A stretch of 60,117 nucleotides of DNA, taken from positions 1-60,117 of the forward strand of contig NZ_RAWA01000012.1 in assembly GCF_003611675.1 (NCBI RefSeq), read 5' to 3'. The DNA is from Corallococcus sp. CA053C. Its GTDB lineage: Bacteria; Myxococcota; Myxococcia; Myxococcales; Myxococcaceae. The stretch's first letter is position 1; each line of letters opens with the position of its first letter. The position numbers and the translations under genes were made by a program. The notes beneath the pieces are model-generated. The model worked only from the letters and a program-made list of their open reading frames with translations, did not search any database and was not told where the DNA came from. Shown piece by piece: positions 8,571 through 16,291 of this stretch.

Positions 8571-8673
8571 GTTCCGCGCCCTGGCGCAGTGAGGGTGGCA
8601 CCGCGCAGACTGCCGCCCCGACATGCGCGCTCCCCTCTTCGCCACCGTCCTGTTCGCCGTCCTCGTCTCCGCG
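8571..8673 (+). repeat. Direct repeat, copy B: orphan gene-end fragment plus signal-peptide start
   Basis: Bases 8571-8592 repeat the last 22 bases of the endonuclease gene, including its stop codon, but here lie in non-coding sequence 42 bases after an unrelated gene. The start region and signal-peptide codons of the amidohydrolase (from 8623) then resemble those at 7660. The 3' fragment has no function here and marks a past duplication. Confidence 0.7.
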
Positions 8674-9915
8674 TCCGTCCGGGCCCAGGCTCCCGCGGCC
8701 ACGCCGCCCCGCTCGTACCTGCTGCGGCCAGCGCGCGTCTTCGACGGCACCACGTCCAAGCCTCACGCGGGCTGGGCGGTGCTCGTCACCGGGGAGCGCA
8801 TCGTCGCGGCGGGTCCTGCCCAGGGATTGAAGGCGCCGGAGGGCACGGAGGTCATCGACCTGCCGGGCACCACGCTGCTGCCGGGGCTCATCGAAGGCCA
8901 CTCGCACCTGTTCCTGCACCCGTACAACGAGGCGCCCTGGAACGACCAGGTACTCAAGGAGTCCCTGGCGCTGCGCGTCGCTCGGGCCACGAACCACGCG
9001 AAGGCTGCACTGCTCGCGGGCTTCACCACCACGCGCGACCTGGGCACCGAGGGCGCGGGCGACGCGGACGTGGGCCTCAAGCAAGCCATTGACCAGGGCA
9101 TCATCCCGGGCCCGCGCATGGTCGTCACCACGCGCGCGCTGGTCGCCACCGGCAGCTACGGCCCCAAGGGGCTCGCCTCGGAATGGACGGTGCCCCAGGG
9201 CGCGGAGGAGGCGGACGGCGTGGATGGGCTGACGCGCGCGGTGCGCGGCCAGATGGGGCGCGGCGCGGACTGGATCAAGGTCTACGGCGACTACCGCTGG
9301 GGCCCGCGCGGCGAGGCGCTGCCCACCTTCTCCCAGGAGGAGATGCGCCTCATCGTGGAGACGGCGAGGAGCGGCGGACGCCCCGTCGCGGTGCACGCCA
9401 GCACGCCGGAGGGCATGAAGCGCGCGGTGCTGGCCGGCGCGGAGAGCATCGAACACGGCGACGGCGGCACGCCCGAGGTCTGGAAGCTGATGGCGCAGCG
9501 CAACGTGTTCCTGTGCCCCACGCTGGCCGCGGGCGACGCGATGCTCCAGTACCGCGGCTGGAAGCGGGGCGTGGATCCGGAGCCGGAGTCATCCCAGAAG
9601 AAGCGCGCGGGCCTCAAGGCCGCCCTGGCCGCGGGCGTGCCGCTGTGCGTCGGCGGAGATTCGGGCGTCTTCACGCACGGGGACAATGCGCGAGAGCTGG
9701 AGCTGCTCGTGGGCAGCGGCGTGACGCCCGCGCAGGCACTCCAGGCAGCCACCTCCGGCAACGCGCGCATGCTGCACTGGGAGGACCGCATCGGGCAGGT
9801 GAAGCCGGGGCTGCTCGCGGACCTCGTCGCCGTGGAGGGCGACCCGACGCAGGACATCTCCGCGGTGCGTCAGGTGCGCCTGGTGATGAAGGGCGGCACG
9901 CTGTACCGACGCTGA
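8623..9915 (+). CDS. Secreted amidohydrolase-family metal-dependent hydrolase
   Basis: This 430-residue protein has a cleavable signal peptide ([12 protein letters not shown]), so it acts outside the cytoplasm. The amidohydrolase barrel is complete: [11 protein letters not shown] with metal ligands His93 and His95, WIKVYG with Lys219 (carboxylated-Lys position), VHAST with His258, SIEHGD with His278 and GGDSG with Asp346. The flanking beta-sandwich segments (residues about 30-85 and 395-430) include the typical [13 protein letters not shown] ending. The family covers imidazolonepropionase-like, prolidase-like and other C-N hydrolases; the substrate cannot be read from sequence. The gene seems to have followed the endonuclease directly before the 7660-8528 insertion. 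Confidence 0.85.
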   Translation: MRAPLFATVLFAVLVSASVRAQAPAATPPRSYLLRPARVFDGTTSKPHAGWAVLVTGERIVAAGPAQGLKAPEGTEVIDLPGTTLLPGLIEGHSHLFLHPYNEAPWNDQVLKESLALRVARATNHAKAALLAGFTTTRDLGTEGAGDADVGLKQAIDQGIIPGPRMVVTTRALVATGSYGPKGLASEWTVPQGAEEADGVDGLTRAVRGQMGRGADWIKVYGDYRWGPRGEALPTFSQEEMRLIVETARSGGRPVAVHASTPEGMKRAVLAGAESIEHGDGGTPEVWKLMAQRNVFLCPTLAAGDAMLQYRGWKRGVDPEPESSQKKRAGLKAALAAGVPLCVGGDSGVFTHGDNARELELLVGSGVTPAQALQAATSGNARMLHWEDRIGQVKPGLLADLVAVEGDPTQDISAVRQVRLVMKGGTLYRR

Positions 9916-10032
9916 GGCCCCCCGCCCAACGCCGCAACTCCTGAAGTCCGGGAGCGACAATCCAAGAAAGCAAGCCTCCACCCATCGCTCTCGCCGGGCC
10001 CGGACGTGTCCATCCGGGGCCCTGGGGTCCCC

Positions 10033-11493
10033 ATGTCCCGCATCCCCTCGCCGAACGCCACGCCTCCGCGCGTCACGCGCACCGATGGCCCCAAGGCCGC
10101 GCCGCCGTCCGCGCAGGCGCCCCGTGCGACGGGCCTGCCGACGCGGGACAGCTTCGCCCCGGAGTCGAACCGCCTCGTTGCCGGGGGCCGCGCCCAGACG
10201 CCCGCCGTCGCCATCGACCCGCAGGAGTTCCGCCAGGGCCCTTCGCAGCGCGAAGTGCACAACGACCTGGAGCTGGGGAAGCTGCGCGAGCGCTCGAAGC
10301 TCAACACGCTGCTGGGCGAGGACGGCCCGCGCACCCGGGAGAGCGCGCTGTCCCAGGCCGACCTCCTGCTCGGGGGCTTCCACCTCCACTCCAAGAAGAA
10401 GACGGACGAGGGCGCGGACATCACCCGGGACGCGGAGCACGTGAACTCGACGAAGGACACCGACCCCACGTCGACGCGCCACCAGATGGCCGCGGAGATG
10501 GTGGAGTCGAACGCCGCGCTGGAGCAGGAGGCGCTTCAATCCCTCTCACCCACCGACCAAGCGCAGTACCTCGCGGTGAAGGAGCAGCTGCTCGCCATCG
10601 AACCGGAGGGGGATCCGGTGGCCGCGCTCGCGCTGCAGACGCTGCTGCTGAAGGGCTCCCTGCCCGGTGACGAGGCCCTGGGCGGCGGGGGCACGCTGTT
10701 GGAGCAGTTGAACGGGCTCGCCACGCAGGAGCTGGGAGAGGGCATCGACCGGGGGCAGCTCCTGTCGGACGTGGTGCAGGAGGTGGCCACCCCGGAGTCC
10801 ATCGGGCAGCGCAACAAGGGGACCTGCGCGGCGACGGCGGTGGAAATCCAGCTCGTGAAGGAGAACCCCGCCGAGTACGTGCGGCTCGTGAGCGGACTGG
10901 CCAGCCCCGAGGGCCAGGTGACGCTGGCGGACGGAAAGACAGTCATCGCGCGCGAGGCGCTGGGCACCGACGCGCACGGCTTCGGCGACGACGTGCGTTC
11001 GGAGAGCCAGGAGCTGCTGGCGCCTGCGTTGATGGAGGCGGCGAACGGCGCGGACCTGGACTACCAGGACGGGACGGACACGCACTACGACGGGGACGGC
11101 GACGCGGTGCACAAGGGGCTGAACGCGAGCGAGAGCGACCGGCTCGCGGAGGCCGTCTTCGGCCGCAAGTACGACACGATGTCCGGCATCGACACGGCGA
11201 CGGAGGAGGCCACGGCGTGGGACCTCATCCAGGAGCGCACCGCCGAGGGCGAGTCCGTCGCGGTGGGCATCGACTGGACGGGGGGCGGCCACAAGGTGGT
11301 GGTGACGGGCACCGGCGTGGATGAGAAGACGGGCGAGGAGTACGTCGAGTACACCAACCCCTGGGGCCGCACGGAGCGCATGCCCAAGGACGAGTTCCTG
11401 GACCGCCTCAACTCCGTCCACACCCGCGCGGAGGAGAAGGAGCGGCCGCACCTCCCGCCCATCTTCCGGCGCCCCACCGCGTTCGCGGGGTAG
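10033..11493 (+). CDS. Papain-like cysteine protease candidate with long disordered N-terminus
   Basis: This 486-residue protein has no signal peptide. Residues 1-60 are Pro/Ala/Arg-rich and probably disordered; 60-225 are helical and charged. The C-terminal half has a papain-fold pattern: Cys265 in NKGTCAATAVE at a helix start, His420 in GGGHKVVVTG, and Asn442 in EYTNPWGRTERM. The order and spacing fit a Cys-His-Asn triad, and a Gln (IGQRNKGTC) sits where the oxyanion Gln is expected. ATG 10033 is preferred over GTG 10006 by its spacing from GGGG. A leaderless protein with such a domain could be an internal protease or a secretion-system effector; neither is proven. Confidence 0.65.
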   Translation: MSRIPSPNATPPRVTRTDGPKAAPPSAQAPRATGLPTRDSFAPESNRLVAGGRAQTPAVAIDPQEFRQGPSQREVHNDLELGKLRERSKLNTLLGEDGPRTRESALSQADLLLGGFHLHSKKKTDEGADITRDAEHVNSTKDTDPTSTRHQMAAEMVESNAALEQEALQSLSPTDQAQYLAVKEQLLAIEPEGDPVAALALQTLLLKGSLPGDEALGGGGTLLEQLNGLATQELGEGIDRGQLLSDVVQEVATPESIGQRNKGTCAATAVEIQLVKENPAEYVRLVSGLASPEGQVTLADGKTVIAREALGTDAHGFGDDVRSESQELLAPALMEAANGADLDYQDGTDTHYDGDGDAVHKGLNASESDRLAEAVFGRKYDTMSGIDTATEEATAWDLIQERTAEGESVAVGIDWTGGGHKVVVTGTGVDEKTGEEYVEYTNPWGRTERMPKDEFLDRLNSVHTRAEEKERPHLPPIFRRPTAFAG

Positions 11494-11544
11494 CGCGTTC
11501 CCGCCGGATGTCCCAATCCTCCAGGCCCGGGTGTCTCAAGCCGC

Positions 11545-12564
11545 ATGACGAGACGCGGCTGGAAGGCCCTGGGCGTGGTGACGTGCATGATGGGAGGGAC
11601 AGGACTGCCCCCTTCCGCGGAGGCCTGCAGCGGTCCCGTCTGCGACAGCGGGGGCAGCGTTCCGACCTCGGCGAGCGCGGAGGTCCCCGCGAACCTGCCC
11701 GCCCTCTTCATCGTGCCCCCCATCTTCCAGACCCTGGACGCGGGCAGCGTCCACCTGCGCACGGCCGAGGGCGCCGACGTGGCGGCGACAGTCACCCCGA
11801 GCGCCCACGGGAGCGCGGTCGTGGTGCCCGCCGCGCCGCTCGTTCCCGGAGCCGCCTACCGCCTGGAGGGTGACAGCCCCTGTCCGTATGGGCCAGGCAC
11901 CCTGGGGGCGACCTTCACCGCGAGCGCCCCCCTGCCCCTGCCCAGGGCCACGGGGCTGCTGGAGGCCGGCCTGGAGCAGCAGGGGACCGTCGCCGTCATC
12001 GGAGGGGCGACGTGCTCGGTGGACACGCAGGGCAGCTCCTTGCGGCTCCGCTTCACGCCCGCGCCGGAGCTGGTGCCCTTCCTTCCGTGGGTGCACTGGA
12101 CGGTGGAGGTGGATGGCAAGCCCTGGGCCACGGCACCGCACGGCTCGCTGGGGCCCACCGGCGAGCTCGCCGACACGATCCGGCTGAAGTACACGCGGGA
12201 CCTGCTGTGGCTCTACACGGTCTGCGAGGTGACTCCCCCGACGGCGCATCCCCAGGACCTGGGGCTCGAACCAGGGCGACACGTGGCCACGTTGCGTCCG
12301 GTGCTCGAACACCTGGATCCGCCGCTGCCGTCGGTGGAGGTGCCCTTCGAATTGACGTGCCCGAAGAAGCCCGCCGACCCTGTCCCCGATGACGAGGGCT
12401 GCTCGCAGGCGGGCGGCGGGCTCACGGCGCTCGGGCTCCTCGCCACGCTCCAGCTCTGGCGGCGGCGCGCGCGGAGTGCGTCCCCACTGAGCCATGTCCC
12501 AACCTTCCAGCCTCCGGTGTCTGATGAGGCATGCACGGACACACCCCGAAGCTGGCCACCGTAG
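11545..12564 (+). CDS. Exported protein with MYXO-CTERM-type sorting tail (tandem copy 1)
   Basis: The 339-residue product begins with a signal peptide (GVVTCMMGGTGLPPSAEAC). Two beta-sandwich-like domains follow, with VPANLPALFIVPP near the N-terminus and ELVPFLPWVHWTVEVDG in the middle; the function is unknown. Near the C-terminus, DEGCSQAGGGLTALGLLA followed by WRRRAR forms a MYXO-CTERM-like signal, which directs proteins to the myxobacterial surface. Oddly, 26 residues follow the Arg cluster, and the gene runs 34 bases into the next one. The paralogue at 12531 stops 6 residues after its cluster. The extra tail is encoded by sequence homologous to the untranslated leader of copy 1. Confidence 0.75.
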   Translation: MTRRGWKALGVVTCMMGGTGLPPSAEACSGPVCDSGGSVPTSASAEVPANLPALFIVPPIFQTLDAGSVHLRTAEGADVAATVTPSAHGSAVVVPAAPLVPGAAYRLEGDSPCPYGPGTLGATFTASAPLPLPRATGLLEAGLEQQGTVAVIGGATCSVDTQGSSLRLRFTPAPELVPFLPWVHWTVEVDGKPWATAPHGSLGPTGELADTIRLKYTRDLLWLYTVCEVTPPTAHPQDLGLEPGRHVATLRPVLEHLDPPLPSVEVPFELTCPKKPADPVPDDEGCSQAGGGLTALGLLATLQLWRRRARSASPLSHVPTFQPPVSDEACTDTPRSWPP

Positions 12565-13520
12565 GGATGTTCCTCCTGGGGATGGGAGCGCTCCTTCCTT
12601 CTTCAGCGCACGCCTGCGTCGCGCCCAACTGCCTGCGAGGGACACGCTTCGCGCTCCCCGCTGACGGCGCAGCAGTGCCCGCGAACCTCCCCGGGCTGGT
12701 GGTGGTGCCACCGCTCCTGGAGAGCGTGGATCCGACCACCGTGCGGCTGCTCCTGGACGATGGGACTCCGGTGCCCGCGAGCGTCACGGCGGGAGCCCAC
12801 CAGACGCAGGTCCTGGTCCCGGACGCGCCGCTCGTGCCGGGCACCCCCTACCGTCTGGAAGCGAAGGGCGTCTGCAACTTCGGCGGACCCCAGGAGACCC
12901 AGGCCACGACCTTCACCGCGGGCCCGGCCCTGTCGCTGCCCACGACGACCGGGACCCTGACGGCCGGGACGCCTCAACGGATGACCTTCGCCGTGTATGG
13001 GGATTCGAGCTGCGGGAACACGCAGGCGGAGGGCGACACCACCACCCTGCGCTTCACGCCGTCGCCGGAGCTGGTGCCGTTCCTGCCGTGGGTGCACTGG
13101 TCGGTGGAGGTGGACGGAGAAGCCTGGTCCTACGCGAAGCACGGCGGGCTGACTCCGACGGGCGAAAACCCAGACACCCATCTCTACGAATACAACCGGG
13201 GCCTGATGTTCCTCTACACGGTCTGCGGGGAGCCAAACCCCACCATGCCCCCGACCCGGGGCCTCACGCCCGGACGCCACCAGGCCACGCTCAAGGGCAC
13301 GCTGGAGCACGCCCACCTCACGCTGCCGCCCGTGACCGTGGACTTCGAGCTGACGTGCGCCCAGGCGCTGCCAGAAGACCCTGAAGAAGAGCCCGGAGAG
13401 GACCCCGAGGGCACGTCACACCACGGTTGTTCGCAGGCCGGGGGAGGCCTGAGCGCACTGGCCCTCCTGGCCACGCTCCGGCCCTGGCGCCGCCGGGCCA
13501 CGCGTCGCGCGGCTCCCTGA
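12531..13520 (+). CDS. Exported protein with MYXO-CTERM-type sorting tail (tandem copy 2)
   Basis: This 329-residue paralogue of the preceding gene shares VPANLPGLVVVPP, a PLVPGTPYRLE segment, ELVPFLPWVHWSVEVDG, YTVCGEPNPT and the tail HHGCSQAGGGLSALALLA plus WRRRATRRAAP. The signal peptide ends LLPSSAHAC. The order is signal peptide, two beta-rich domains, acidic linker (EEEPGEDPEG), then the MYXO-CTERM-type tail. It likely sits at the cell surface after processing. The 37 bases upstream of its start match the 37 bases upstream of copy 1 at about three quarters of positions, so the duplication included the leader. No enzymatic motif is seen. Confidence 0.8.
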   Translation: MHGHTPKLATVGMFLLGMGALLPSSAHACVAPNCLRGTRFALPADGAAVPANLPGLVVVPPLLESVDPTTVRLLLDDGTPVPASVTAGAHQTQVLVPDAPLVPGTPYRLEAKGVCNFGGPQETQATTFTAGPALSLPTTTGTLTAGTPQRMTFAVYGDSSCGNTQAEGDTTTLRFTPSPELVPFLPWVHWSVEVDGEAWSYAKHGGLTPTGENPDTHLYEYNRGLMFLYTVCGEPNPTMPPTRGLTPGRHQATLKGTLEHAHLTLPPVTVDFELTCAQALPEDPEEEPGEDPEGTSHHGCSQAGGGLSALALLATLRPWRRRATRRAAP

Positions 13521-13539
13521 CGGCTCAACCCACTGCGGC

Positions 13540-13584
13540 ATATTACCCGGGCATAATTGACGCCCATTTATATCCGGGTAATAT
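13540..13584 (+). promoter_or_regulatory. Sigma-70-type promoter overlapped by a perfect inverted repeat; probably leaderless start
   Basis: ATATTACCCGG (13540-13550) and its exact complement CCGGGTAATAT (13574-13584) flank 23 bases. Inside is TTGACG (13557-13562) as -35, 16 bases, then TAATAT (13579-13584) as -10, which is part of the right arm. A start point 7 bases on falls at about 13591, the A of the ATG, and there is no ribosome site. The layout suggests autoregulation or repression at a leaderless promoter. Confidence 0.7.
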
Positions 13585-13590
13585 CCCGTC

Positions 13591-14184
13591 ATGCCTTCAC
13601 CTTCCGCCTGCTGGACCGCCTTCGCGGGACAACGCCTCCTTGCCTCCGGGCCACCGGCCGAGGTCGTCACCGTGGCGCGCCGCGCGCTCGACGCGGGCGA
13701 ATCCGAATCCCTCCTGCTGTTCGATGACGCCACGGGCCAGCAGGTCGACTTCCACCTGCGCGGCTCGCTGGAGGAGGTGCTCGCCCGCCTCCAGCCGGCG
13801 CCGGAACCGACGGCGGAAGGCTCCGACCCCCGAGGCCCCGGACGTCCGAAGCTGGGCGTGGTGGCCCGCGAGGTGACGCTCCTGCCCCGGCATTGGGAGT
13901 GGCTGTCCCACCAGCCCGGCGGCGCCTCCGTAGCGCTGCGCAAGCTGGTGGAGGCCGCCCGCGCGACGCACGGCGAGGCCGACCGCGTCCGTCAGGCCCA
14001 GACCGCCGCGGATCGCTTCATGACCACGATGGCCGGCAACGCTCCGGGCTACGAGGAGGCGGCCCGCGCGCTCTACGCGGGTGACCGCACGCGCTTCAAC
14101 AAGTGGACCCGTGCGTGGCCGGAGGACATCCGCGACTGCGCACGCCGCCTCGCGGCCCCTGCGTTCGCCAAGGAGACACCGTGA
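13591..14184 (+). CDS. DUF2239 family protein
   Basis: This 197-residue cytoplasmic protein matches the DUF2239 pattern. The N-terminal part has CWTAFAGQRLLASG and LLLFDDATGQQVDF, then comes GRPKLGVVAREVTLLPRHW, a helical section with GGASVALRKLVEAAR, and a C-terminal MTTMAGNAPGYEEAARALYAG and FNKWTRAWPEDIRD. The GRPKLG and ALRKLV segments recall small DNA-binding proteins, and the family is often proposed to be regulatory, but its function is not established. The promoter overlaps a strong inverted repeat and the message is probably leaderless. Its stop overlaps a relic reading frame (14181). Confidence 0.85.
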   Translation: MPSPSACWTAFAGQRLLASGPPAEVVTVARRALDAGESESLLLFDDATGQQVDFHLRGSLEEVLARLQPAPEPTAEGSDPRGPGRPKLGVVAREVTLLPRHWEWLSHQPGGASVALRKLVEAARATHGEADRVRQAQTAADRFMTTMAGNAPGYEEAARALYAGDRTRFNKWTRAWPEDIRDCARRLAAPAFAKETP

Positions 14185-14309
14185 GAGCGCCCATCAACCG
14201 CCAGTGCGCCGAAACCATCGCCGAAGGACTGGAACAGGCGCCCACGGCCCTGCGGGGCCTGTTCGAAGGGAACAACCTGGGCAAGCAACGGGTTCGCATC
14301 GCCACCTGA
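14181..14309 (+). pseudogene. 3' remnant of an NADP-dependent oxidoreductase (MDR superfamily, COG2130 type)
   Basis: The 42-codon frame encodes ETIAEGLEQAPTALRGLF followed by EGNNLGKQRVRI. This is the conserved C-terminal end of NADPH-dependent medium-chain reductases of the curcumin/quinone reductase type (E-[DN]-I-x-EGLE-x-AP-x-A-x-x-GLFEGKNxGKxxVR). The other 290 or so residues are absent; the frame starts within the DUF2239 stop (GTGA). It is either a deletion relic or, less likely, a small translated peptide, since AAGGAGA precedes the GTG. Confidence 0.65.
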
Positions 14310-14335
14310 GTCCTCAACCCCGCAGGGAGCCGCGA

Positions 14336-14779
14336 ATGAACTTCCAGACCCCGCTGACCACCCTCCTCGCCGTCGCCGCGAGCGCCACCGCGGAAGCACG
14401 CGACCCCGCGCAGGACGAACGCGACCTGCTCAAGGTCGAAGCGGCCATCTGTCGCGCCTTCGAGGCCGGCGATGCGGACACCCTCCGCAAGAGCCTGGAC
14501 AAGCAGTTCACGCTCACGGACTCGAAGGGCACCGTGACGAACCTCGACCAGAACCTCGCGGAGGTGTCCAAGCGCGACCCCGTCTACGAGGTCTTCAAGA
14601 ACCACCACCAGAAGGTCGTCCTGTACGGCGACGCCGCCGTCATCACCGGCATCACCACCCTCAAGGGCCACTCCGGCAAGGTGCAGTTCGCGGGCGACTA
14701 CCAGTTCACCGACACCTGGGTGTATCGCGAGGGCCAGTGGAAGCTGGCCGCTAGCCACGCGACCAAACTGGCGAAGTGA
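14336..14779 (+). CDS. Exported SnoaL/NTF2-like (DUF4440) protein
   Basis: The 147-residue product has a weak signal peptide (LLAVAASATAEA) and an NTF2-like cone fold: an N-terminal helix pair (DERDLLKVEAAICRAFEAGD), a pocket section (FTLTDSKGTVTN), then strands AAVITGITTLKG and YQFTDTWVYREGQWKLAASH. This C-terminal motif (RDGQWKxxxxH) is typical of DUF4440. Such proteins bind small ligands or act as simple isomerases; the ligand is unknown. AGGGAG lies 7-8 bases before the ATG. The 3' end overlaps the MocR gene on the other strand by 29 bases. Confidence 0.8.
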   Translation: MNFQTPLTTLLAVAASATAEARDPAQDERDLLKVEAAICRAFEAGDADTLRKSLDKQFTLTDSKGTVTNLDQNLAEVSKRDPVYEVFKNHHQKVVLYGDAAVITGITTLKGHSGKVQFAGDYQFTDTWVYREGQWKLAASHATKLAK

Positions 14780-16208
14780 GGGACGCGGCGGCGAGGCACA
14801 CGCCCAGGCGCCGCAGTCCCTCCGCGATGCGCGAGGTGGGTATCGCGCCATAGCCAATCACCAGGCCCGCCTTCGCTTTAGGCCCGGCGCAGTAGCGCGA
14901 GAGCGTGACGAACCCGACACCCGCGGCCTGGGCCCGCGCCACCACCTCCCGCTCCAGCTTCAGGCCTCCCCGCTGGAACGTCGCGCTCAGGTGCAGGCCC
15001 GCCATCGACGGCAGGGGCTGAAGCCAGTCACCGCAGTGGCGTGTCAGCCCTTCCAGGACGCGCTCGTGCCGCTCCTCGTACTCACGGCGCATCTTGCGGA
15101 TGTGCCGCGCCAGCATCCCCCCGTCGATGAAGCGCGCGAGGGCCGCCTGCGCGGGGAGCTGGCTGTGCCAGTCCATCACGCGCTTGGCCCACCGCAGCTC
15201 CCGCTGGAGCGACGGCGGCGCGATGAGGAACCCCAGCCGCAGCACCGGGAGCATCACCTTCGAGAACGACCCCACATAGAGGACGCGGCCGGAGCGATCC
15301 AACCCATGCAACGTCTCCAGGGGCCGGCCTCCGAAGCGGAACTCGCTGTCGTAGTCGTCCTCGATGATCACCGCGTCCCGCTGCTTCGCCCAGTCGAGCA
15401 GCGCGCTCCGCCGGGCCGGAGACATGGGCATGCCCAGCGGGAACTGATGGGACGGCGTGACATAGACGAGGCGCGCGGAGTCCGGCAGCGCCCGCACGTC
15501 GAGCCCCTCCGCATCCACGGGCACGGGCACGACGCGCGCGCCCAGGGACTGGAACAACTGCCGAGCAGGGGGATAGCCCGGGTCCTCCACCGCGACGCAG
15601 TCCCCCGGTTCGATGAGCACCCGTCCCACGAGGTCGAGCGCCTGCTGCGCCCCATGCGTGATGAGGACATCGTCCGCCTCCGCGTGAACGCCCCGCGCGA
15701 CGCCCACGTGCCGGGCCACCGCTTCGCGCAGCCCCGCGTGCCCCGCCGCTTCGGCATACCCCTCGGACAGCGCGGTGGCCCGGAGCTGGCGCGCCACCAG
15801 CCGGCGCCACGTCTCGAAGGGGAAGTGCGAGGTCTCCGGAATGCCGACGCGGAAGTCGTAGGCGGCGGGAGCCTGGAGCACGGGCTCCCCGGGCAGCTCG
15901 CGCCAGAAGGCCCGGGCGCGCAGGCGCACACCGCCAGCGTCTCCTCCCGCCCGGCCGCGTCGCGCGGCGGCCTCCCCCTGGACGAAGCTGCCCGCGCGCG
16001 TGCGCCCTTCCAGGAGCCCCTCGGCCGTGAGCCACTCGTAGGCCAGGCTCACGGTGTTGCGGGACACGTCCAGGCGCAGCGCCAGCTCGCGGGTGGGCGG
16101 CAGCCGCTCGCCACGTCGCAGGCGCCCGTCGAGGATGGCCGCGCGCAGCTCGCGGTAGATCTGCCCGGACAGGTCACGGCGGCCCTGGAGGGTGACGTGG
16201 AAATCCAT
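14751..16208 (-). CDS. MocR/PdxR-type GntR regulator with aminotransferase domain
   Basis: This 485-residue protein joins an N-terminal GntR winged helix (IYRELRAAILDGRLRRGERL and SRNTVSLAYEWLTAEG) through a linker to a fold-type I aminotransferase domain. The PLP region is visible: HGAQQALDLVGR, VAVEDPGYPP, VTPSHQFPLG, IEDDYDSEFR and VGSFSKVMLP, in which the SFSK Lys would bind PLP. MocR proteins sense PLP or amino compounds and usually control the adjacent divergent gene. Here that is the cupin at 16292, 83 bases away. ATG 16208 has GGAG 8 bases upstream; ATG 16223 is an alternative. Confidence 0.9.
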   Translation of the reverse strand: MDFHVTLQGRRDLSGQIYRELRAAILDGRLRRGERLPPTRELALRLDVSRNTVSLAYEWLTAEGLLEGRTRAGSFVQGEAAARRGRAGGDAGGVRLRARAFWRELPGEPVLQAPAAYDFRVGIPETSHFPFETWRRLVARQLRATALSEGYAEAAGHAGLREAVARHVGVARGVHAEADDVLITHGAQQALDLVGRVLIEPGDCVAVEDPGYPPARQLFQSLGARVVPVPVDAEGLDVRALPDSARLVYVTPSHQFPLGMPMSPARRSALLDWAKQRDAVIIEDDYDSEFRFGGRPLETLHGLDRSGRVLYVGSFSKVMLPVLRLGFLIAPPSLQRELRWAKRVMDWHSQLPAQAALARFIDGGMLARHIRKMRREYEERHERVLEGLTRHCGDWLQPLPSMAGLHLSATFQRGGLKLEREVVARAQAAGVGFVTLSRYCAGPKAKAGLVIGYGAIPTSRIAEGLRRLGVCLAAASLTSPVWSRG

Positions 16209-16291
16209 GCCCGATGCTCCCATGGATTGGCCCCATGGAAATCGTCAATCCTGGCCCTCCCACAGGTCCAGGGTTGGGGCACCCTGGCGCC
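16209..16291. promoter_or_regulatory. Divergent control region of the MocR regulator and cupin genes
   Basis: The 83-base gap should hold both promoters. It has a CCAGGG/CCCTGG inverted pair at 16268-16273 and 16282-16287 just before the cupin start, and TGGCCC-containing elements at 16228 and 16254 that could be direct-repeat sites of the kind MocR regulators use. No clear -10/-35 pair is visible. This is a weak, position-based call. Confidence 0.35.

Noticed and set aside
11508-11544. A conserved ATGTCCCAA start upstream of both MYXO-CTERM genes that could encode a leader peptide (MSQ...)
   Set aside because: The two reading frames differ soon after the third codon and neither has a ribosome site; common ancestry of the leader explains the match.
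16268-16287. CCAGGG/CCCTGG inverted pair as a MocR operator
   Set aside because: Arms of only 6 G/C-rich bases are common by chance here; kept only as part of the weak control-region entry.
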